In this document: one piece after another, positions 5,074 through 8,307 of the stretch | How the letters are laid out: each line of letters opens with the position of its first letter | Numbering within the stretch: position 1 is the first letter of the stretch | From: Candidatus Falkowiibacteriota bacterium | GTDB lineage: Archaea > Iainarchaeota > Iainarchaeia > Iainarchaeales > GCA-2688035 | Length of the DNA stretch: 8,307 bases | Assembly: GCA_017610485.1 (NCBI GenBank) | Contig: JAFCBY010000047.1 | Coordinates: forward strand, 1-8,307 | Reading direction: 5' to 3' | Made by a program: the position numbers and the translations under genes | Notes under the pieces: generated by a model | Seen by the model: the letters and a program-made list of their open reading frames with translations, nothing else | Database searches by the model: none | What the model was told of the DNA's origin: nothing

Positions 5074-5903
5074 TCAACAAGCCCCGCAATTTTTTCAATG
5101 CTTTTGTGCTTTACAGGAATACCTTCGCTGTATTTTTCCATTATTTTTTTGCTGTAGGGTATTTTTGCCGCAATCTTTTTGCCATGCCTTTCAGCCAAGC
5201 TCTCAATCAAAGCCTCTCTGCCTTCCTCAAACCGGTTCAAAACAATTTCGAAAGGGATGCCAAGCCTTTTCAAAAGCCCGGCAATTAATTCAAGGTCGTG
5301 CTCTCCCAAGGGGGTTGGCTCGGTGACCGCCAGGGCAAGGTCAGCGTTTTCCAGCGCTGAAATCACATCACAGTGCGTTCCTGCGGCTGTGTCAAACAAA
5401 ACAAAATCATATCCTTTCTCAATCTTCTTAGCCTCTTCCTTTAAAGAGGCGACAACGAATTCTGAAACAGGCTCGTTTACCTTCAGCTCGCCTGAGAGGA
5501 AGTCGATTCCGTGCCCTTCTCCTTTGAAAACAGTGCCTATTTCTTTTTTGGTCCAGCCGATTGCCTTCTGAGGGCAGGCCAAAGTGCATGCGCCACAGCC
5601 ATTGCATTGTTGGGGCAGGAAAACAGGCTGCTTTCCCTTCAGGGCAAAAATCGCGTGTGTTTTGCAGGCCTCTGCACATTTCCCACACTTGGCGCACTTG
5701 GCAAAATCCCATTTTGGAACCCTTTGGAAAACCTTCTTTAACGGTTTCCTTTCAATGCCAAGCAGCAAGTGGTCGTTCGGGCAGTCAACGTCGGCGTCGA
5801 CCAAAAGCACTTTGTGCTTTTTTCCCAACAGGACCGCCAAGGCTGTTGCAACAGTGCTTTTTCCTGTTCCGCCCTTGCCGCCGGTTACCGCAATAGTCTT
5901 CAT
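5070..5903 (-). CDS. MinD-family P-loop ATPase with inserted 2[4Fe-4S] ferredoxin domain (copy 1)
   Basis: This is a 277-residue paralogue of the next gene with the same layout. The deviant Walker A GGKGGTGKST is at 8-17, DADVDCPN at about 36-43, and the ferredoxin cysteines at 70, 73, 76, 80 and 100, 103, 106, 110. Downstream are FDTAAGTHCDV (about 170-180, Cys178) and TEPTPLG. I place the start at the ATG at 5903 and not at an in-frame ATG at 5918. The TATA box at 5933-5940 predicts transcription from about 5911, downstream of 5918, and the paralogue begins at the same point (MKTIAV). Translation of the second copy is coupled through an ATGA overlap. Divergence between the copies is considerable, so this is an old duplication. 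The promoter is its own, so the pair appears separate from the FTR operon just upstream. Confidence 0.88.
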   Translation of the reverse strand: MKTIAVTGGKGGTGKSTVATALAVLLGKKHKVLLVDADVDCPNDHLLLGIERKPLKKVFQRVPKWDFAKCAKCGKCAEACKTHAIFALKGKQPVFLPQQCNGCGACTLACPQKAIGWTKKEIGTVFKGEGHGIDFLSGELKVNEPVSEFVVASLKEEAKKIEKGYDFVLFDTAAGTHCDVISALENADLALAVTEPTPLGEHDLELIAGLLKRLGIPFEIVLNRFEEGREALIESLAERHGKKIAAKIPYSKKIMEKYSEGIPVKHKSIEKIAGLVE

Positions 5904-5931
5904 ATTAAACCAATTCAATTATGTGTCAAAC

Positions 5932-5943
5932 AATTTAAATAGG
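5932..5943 (-). promoter_or_regulatory. TATA promoter of the MinD-ferredoxin pair
   Basis: The minus strand reads CCTATTTAAATT, with a good TATA core (ATTTAAAT, 5933-5940) in the 57-base gap after the winged-helix gene. It is centred about 34 bases before the ATG at 5903, implying a very short leader with little Shine-Dalgarno. It is also what decides the start codon of the first ATPase. Confidence 0.55.
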
Positions 5944-5960
5944 TTTTGGGCATATGTGCA

Positions 5961-6305
5961 TTATAGGGTTTGTATTTCTTCTTCAGCGGTTTTTTCCCAT
6001 CGCCTAATTATCCCCAAAAGCCGCACCTTTATTGAATCTTTGTTTTTCACGTTGTACAAAAAGAAATAGCCACCCTTTTTTATGTTTACCTGCCTTCTTT
6101 TTGCCAGCTTCTTATCCAAAAGTCTTTTTAGTGCCTTTTGCAACGTTGTCCTCTCTAAACCCATTTTTTTAGAAAGGGTGTGGATATCGAATTCTTTTTC
6201 TTTTCTAAGCAAAAACATCAGCACATTGTATTCTGTCTTGTTCAAACTGAATGAACACCTGACAATTTCATCCAGCCTTATTTTTTTACATGCAAAAGTT
6301 ATCAT
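5961..6305 (-). CDS. Winged-helix (TrmB/MarR-like) transcription regulator
   Basis: The start is the ATG at 6305, which overlaps the TGA of the preceding gene (ATGA) and follows GGGG by 7 bases. A longer reading from 6344 would overlap that gene by 43 bases. The resulting 114-residue soluble protein contains a winged helix at about 19-85: LNKTEYNVLMFLL as first helix, DIHTLSKKMGLERTTLQKAL (40-59) as helix-turn-helix, then a basic wing (AKRRQVNIKKGGYFFLYNV). This is the N-terminal layout of TrmB/MarR-like archaeal regulators. Residues 86-114 form a short tail with no ligand domain. Cysteines 6 and 17 precede the DNA-binding part. It is the last gene of the FTR operon, so it may regulate that operon or the MinD pair whose promoter lies just downstream; the sequence does not decide. 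Confidence 0.75.
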   Translation of the reverse strand: MITFACKKIRLDEIVRCSFSLNKTEYNVLMFLLRKEKEFDIHTLSKKMGLERTTLQKALKRLLDKKLAKRRQVNIKKGGYFFLYNVKNKDSIKVRLLGIIRRWEKTAEEEIQTL

Positions 6306-6700
6306 CTTTTTTCCCCTATTTTTAAACCATTGGCAACAAAACAAGCATCATGCATTATCTCAATATTGTTATGTTTGCAAAACTTTATTGCTTTTTCTGA
6401 TTCTGAGCCAGGTTGCATCCAAACCCTTTTTATGCCAAGTTTCCTGCACTGCTTTACAAGTTGTTCCGTAACGTTTGGAGGCACAACCATTATTGCAACA
6501 TCCGGGATTTCCGGCAGTGCTTCCAAATTGGGGTAACAAGCGTCTTGCCCTATTCTTCTGTGTTTTGGATTTATTGGGTAAACTCGAAAGCCGGCGGACT
6601 TTAACTCTTCATATATTTTAGAGCCCATTTTTTTCTGGTTGGCTGAAACTCCCACTATTGCAATTTTGTTTTTCTTATCCAAAAAATCGTTTGGGTTCAT
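6302..6700 (-). CDS. CoA-binding Rossmann-fold protein (YccU/CoA_binding_2-like)
   Basis: The 132-residue protein has the layout of the stand-alone CoA-binding domain family. An N-terminal strand with a nucleotide-binding turn (KIAIVGVSANQKKMG, 12-26) is followed by RVYPINP (39-45), a strand leading to DVAIMVVPP (67-75), and VWMQPGSES (93-101) with a late HDACF (117-121). The family resembles the CoA-binding domain of succinyl-CoA synthetase alpha without its catalytic domain. Structures of relatives bind CoA, and the physiological role is not established. It overlaps the thioredoxin-like gene upstream and the winged-helix gene downstream by ATGA, so all three are translationally coupled. Placement among thiol-disulfide genes suggests a link with CoA thiol/disulfide status or protein CoAlation, an inference from context. 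Cysteines are C55, C85, C108 and C120. Confidence 0.82.
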   Translation of the reverse strand: MNPNDFLDKKNKIAIVGVSANQKKMGSKIYEELKSAGFRVYPINPKHRRIGQDACYPNLEALPEIPDVAIMVVPPNVTEQLVKQCRKLGIKRVWMQPGSESEKAIKFCKHNNIEIMHDACFVANGLKIGEKR

Positions 6701-7014
6701 GTTCTGCCGCCAAAAATTTTTCTGAAAAGTGATTTTTTCAGGCCAAGGGCTTTTTCAATTTCTTTCCTAAGCTTTTTTTCACTTGGCACTCCAACAATTT
6801 TGCATGCTGTTTCCCCGCTGTCGTTTATGCCTATTATTGTGGGGTATGATCTTATTCCATATTTGCCCGAAATTTGTTTTGCTTCCACTGTTTTTGCCCT
6901 TATTTTTCTGTAGCTCAGATTGTAATCGCTGTATTGGAGGACTGTTTCTTTCACGGCTGCTATTGCCTTTGGGCAGTGCGGGCAGTGTGATGAAACAAAA
7001 ACAAGCAGTTGCAT
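6697..7014 (-). CDS. Thioredoxin/glutaredoxin-like protein (CPHC)
   Basis: A 105-residue protein with a compact thioredoxin fold. It opens with a first strand (QLLVFVSS), then the redox motif CPHC at residues 11-14, a helix, a second strand and helix, and YGIRSYPTI (52-60) with Pro58 as the cis-proline. A C-terminal helix is followed by a basic tail (LKKSLFRKIF). The size and absence of an N-terminal extension resemble the short archaeal thioredoxins, such as those of methanogens. It lies six bases after the ferredoxin:thioredoxin reductase gene, with AGGTGAT as ribosome-binding site, making it the likely substrate of that reductase. It may also supply electrons to CcdA (inference). Cys71 is an extra cysteine outside the active site. 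Confidence 0.88.
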   Translation of the reverse strand: MQLLVFVSSHCPHCPKAIAAVKETVLQYSDYNLSYRKIRAKTVEAKQISGKYGIRSYPTIIGINDSGETACKIVGVPSEKKLRKEIEKALGLKKSLFRKIFGGRT

Positions 7015-7020
7015 TTTGCA

Positions 7021-7287
7021 TCACCTGGAAAACAATCGGCAATGGCAGTGGCCTTGCTCTTCAATTTCTTTTTTGTGGTAAATGCAGGGGCATATTATTT
7101 TTTTGTCCTCTTCCCTGTTTCCCGTCACCCGTCTGCAGGGGCAGTATCTTTGCCCGTGCTTTTTCTCATTTTCAAGCAGCCCTCTTATCGTTCCTTCCGC
7201 TATTTTTGAATCAGGATTTAGCCTGAAGCCGTTTTCTTTTGCATATCTCTCAAATTCTTTGGCCAGTTTTTTGATTTTTCTGTTCAT
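7021..7287 (-). CDS. Ferredoxin:thioredoxin reductase catalytic (beta) chain
   Basis: The 88-residue protein carries the signature of the FTR catalytic chain: CPC (49-51), CPC (66-68) and CHC (81-83). By comparison with the cyanobacterial enzyme, Cys49, 66, 68 and 81 should bind the [4Fe-4S] cluster, and Cys51 and Cys83 form the active-site disulfide that reduces thioredoxin. The N-terminal helix (KKLAKEFERYAKENGF) and NPD also match the family. The start is the ATG at 7287, with GAGGGAT just upstream; a TTG at 7299 is in frame but less likely. The start lies one base from the ferredoxin stop. No variable (alpha) subunit gene is present; archaeal and many anaerobic bacterial enzymes lack it. 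The order ferredoxin-FTR-thioredoxin gives the electron route directly. Confidence 0.93.
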   Translation of the reverse strand: MNRKIKKLAKEFERYAKENGFRLNPDSKIAEGTIRGLLENEKKHGQRYCPCRRVTGNREEDKKIICPCIYHKKEIEEQGHCHCRLFSR

Positions 7288-7288
7288 A

Positions 7289-7465
7289 TCATCCCTCAAT
7301 TTTGATTGCGTTGTTTGGGCAGACTGACATGCAGGCCCCGCATTTTTGGCATTTTTCTGAATCTACAACCACTGCTTTTCCGTCTTCGATTTTTAATACT
7401 TCAAACGGGCATGCTTCCACACAGTTTCCGCAGCCCGCGCATAGCTTTTTGTTTATTTTAACCAT
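7289..7465 (-). CDS. 58-aa 2[4Fe-4S] ferredoxin
   Basis: This small gene encodes a complete bacterial-type ferredoxin with two CxxCxxCxxxCP motifs. Cysteines 9, 12, 15 and 19 (CAGCGNCVEACP) form the first, and 39, 42, 45 and 49 (CQKCGACMSVCP) the second, enough for two [4Fe-4S] clusters. The two halves are pseudo-symmetric (FEVLKIEDGK and NNAIKIEG). The ATG at 7465 follows AAGGAGA by about 12 bases. It comes six bases after the 73-aa gene and one base before the FTR start codon, so it is tightly coupled to the reductase and is the natural electron donor for it. Its length is that of clostridial-type ferredoxins. The gene is under 60 codons and easily missed by length-filtered gene calling. 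Confidence 0.93.
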   Translation of the reverse strand: MVKINKKLCAGCGNCVEACPFEVLKIEDGKAVVVDSEKCQKCGACMSVCPNNAIKIEG

Positions 7466-7471
7466 TTTTCA

Positions 7472-7693
7472 TCAATGTCTCCTTTTTAGTGTTTGTTTTC
7501 CGCTTTTTTTTTTAGAATTGTCAAGCGTTTCTATTGTAAACCTTGCTTTTCTTCTCGTCCCTATTTTTGGCACAAAAGAGGCAAGGAAGTCGCCAAAAGA
7601 GGCGTTTTCGCCTTCGCATCCAACATGGTTGTACTCTTTGCCTCCAAGCTTTTCTATTCTGTTAAACAACCAGCCGTTTATTGTTTTTTTCAT
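7472..7693 (-). CDS. 73-aa protein of unknown function
   Basis: I do not recognise this family. The product is basic, with an N-terminal half of mixed aromatic and charged residues (INGWLFNRIEKLGGKEYNHV), a single cysteine (C26), a segment GDFLASFVPKIGTRRKARFT (34-53), and a Lys/Arg-rich C-terminus (KKKSGKQTLKRRH). No membrane segment or signal peptide is seen. Its ATG overlaps the stop of the upstream methyltransferase by one base (TAATG), and the ferredoxin gene starts six bases after it, so it belongs to the operon and is probably expressed. The basic tail would suit nucleic-acid or acidic-protein binding, but that is speculation. Confidence 0.65.
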   Translation of the reverse strand: MKKTINGWLFNRIEKLGGKEYNHVGCEGENASFGDFLASFVPKIGTRRKARFTIETLDNSKKKSGKQTLKRRH

Positions 7694-8280
7694 TATTTTT
7701 TGCCCTCTATGAGTTCTCTTTTTTTCCTAAAATTTAAAACACATCCTTTGTTGAGAAAATCGTCGTGGCTTATCAGCCCGCAACGCTCTTCTTCGAAATA
7801 AAAGTTGTGGGCTTCTATTTCTTTTATGATTTCTTTCGGCCCCACTTTTTTTAATCCTTGTTCTGGTTGGTCTAATTTGTTGTGTTTTGGGTATACTGAG
7901 AATAGGCCATTCTTTTGGAGAACGCGGTGGATTTCCCTGTACAACTTTTTTCTGTTATTTATCAAATGCAGTACGTCGTAGGCAAGTGCGGCGTCAACAG
8001 AGTTGTTTTCTAGTCCTGTTTCCAGACTGCCGTTGGTTCTTACCAGGACTATGTTTTCCAGTTTTTGTTCTGCGGCCTTTCTTTTTAATTCGTTTAAAGG
8101 GTCTTTGTTTTTGTCCAAGGCGTAAACTTTTCCCCTGTTCCCAACAACCACTGCCGCCGGAATCGAGTAGTGCCCGATTCTTGCCCCAAAATCCAAGACT
8201 TTTTGGCCCGGCTTAATTCCAATTCTCTTTAGAAACCTAATTCCTTCTTTTTCTTCCCAGTTTCTTATTTCTTTGTTCAT
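7693..8280 (-). CDS. Class I SAM-dependent methyltransferase, substrate unknown
   Basis: The 195-residue protein has the usual motif order of small Rossmann-fold methyltransferases. Motif I is VLDFGARIGHYS (28-39), an acidic strand end is VYALDKN (52-58), a motif-IV-like segment is VDAALAYDVLHL (95-106), and LQKNGLFSVYP (121-131) matches the post-IV strand. It resembles UbiE/arsenite-methyltransferase-type enzymes in overall size, but lacks the cysteine set expected for arsenite methylation (only C167 and C180). The motif I glycine pattern is FGARIG in place of the commoner G-x-G-x-G, which may affect SAM binding. The ATG at 8280 has no strong Shine-Dalgarno within the 27 bases visible upstream. 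It heads the ferredoxin/FTR/thioredoxin operon in this window, though more genes may lie upstream. The substrate cannot be told from sequence. Confidence 0.8.
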   Translation of the reverse strand: MNKEIRNWEEKEGIRFLKRIGIKPGQKVLDFGARIGHYSIPAAVVVGNRGKVYALDKNKDPLNELKRKAAEQKLENIVLVRTNGSLETGLENNSVDAALAYDVLHLINNRKKLYREIHRVLQKNGLFSVYPKHNKLDQPEQGLKKVGPKEIIKEIEAHNFYFEEERCGLISHDDFLNKGCVLNFRKKRELIEGKK

Positions 8281-8307
8281 TTTTTATCAACTCTAATCTC
8301 TTTAATC

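Noticed and set aside
5904..5918. Five-residue longer start (MNWFN) for the first MinD-type ATPase
   Set aside because: The TATA box predicts transcription starting downstream of that ATG, and the paralogue begins exactly at the second methionine.
5584..6069. 161-codon plus-strand open frame rich in Cys, His and Phe
   Set aside because: It is antisense to the ferredoxin domain of the first ATPase and runs into the winged-helix gene. Composition is typical of a shadow frame.
6306..6344. Thirteen-residue extension (with a Cys-Cys pair) of the winged-helix regulator
   Set aside because: It would overlap the CoA-binding gene by 43 bases, whereas the ATG at 6305 gives the ATGA overlap seen throughout this operon and has GGGG before it.
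1..8307. CRISPR arrays, insertion sequences or phage genes
   Set aside because: No regularly spaced direct repeats, transposase motifs or terminal inverted repeats were seen; the hairpins present are single and local.

Overview
The window looks archaeal. It carries a tRNA gene interrupted by an intron whose ends form a bulge-helix-bulge (BHB) splicing motif, TATA-type promoters instead of -35/-10 boxes, no encoded CCA on the tRNA, and gene families common in anaerobic archaea: a ferredoxin:thioredoxin reductase catalytic chain, MinD-type ATPases with an inserted ferredoxin domain, and a membrane-anchored winged-helix regulator. Genes are compact, often overlap by ATGA, and several have Shine-Dalgarno sequences. 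A euryarchaeal or DPANN-type lineage fits, but the sequence alone does not settle which. All genes except one are on the minus strand.

Layout from left to right. 1-172 is the N-terminal part of a glutaredoxin-like protein that runs off the left edge. 281-390 is tRNA-Asp(GUC) with a 38-nt intron in the T loop, followed on its 3' side by a long hairpin. Next, transcribed leftward from about 3570 and probably one unit, come a secreted membrane-tethered thioredoxin-like protein, a CcdA/DsbD-type membrane electron carrier, an orphan SPPY-type DNA methyltransferase and a 51-aa SWIB-like protein, ending at a strong hairpin plus T-run (526-568). Divergent from this unit at 3676 is the only plus-strand gene, a two-TM winged-helix regulator with an external Cys-x-Cys. 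The space between them holds repeated TTTCA/TGAAA half-sites around a TATA box.

4171-5903 is a tandem pair of MinD-family ATPases, each with two [4Fe-4S] motifs, with its own TATA promoter. 5961-8280 is a tightly packed leftward operon: SAM methyltransferase, 73-aa unknown protein, 58-aa 2[4Fe-4S] ferredoxin, ferredoxin:thioredoxin reductase catalytic chain, thioredoxin-like CPHC protein, CoA-binding Rossmann protein, and a winged-helix regulator.

The theme is thiol and iron-sulfur redox. The right-hand operon appears to encode a complete cytoplasmic route from ferredoxin to protein disulfides. The left-hand module appears to pass reducing equivalents across the membrane through CcdA to an external thioredoxin domain, with a divergent regulator that may read the external redox state. 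The MinD-ferredoxin pair between them is of unknown client but also iron-sulfur based. The least ordinary items are the T-loop tRNA intron and the regulator/thioredoxin/CcdA module with its candidate operators.
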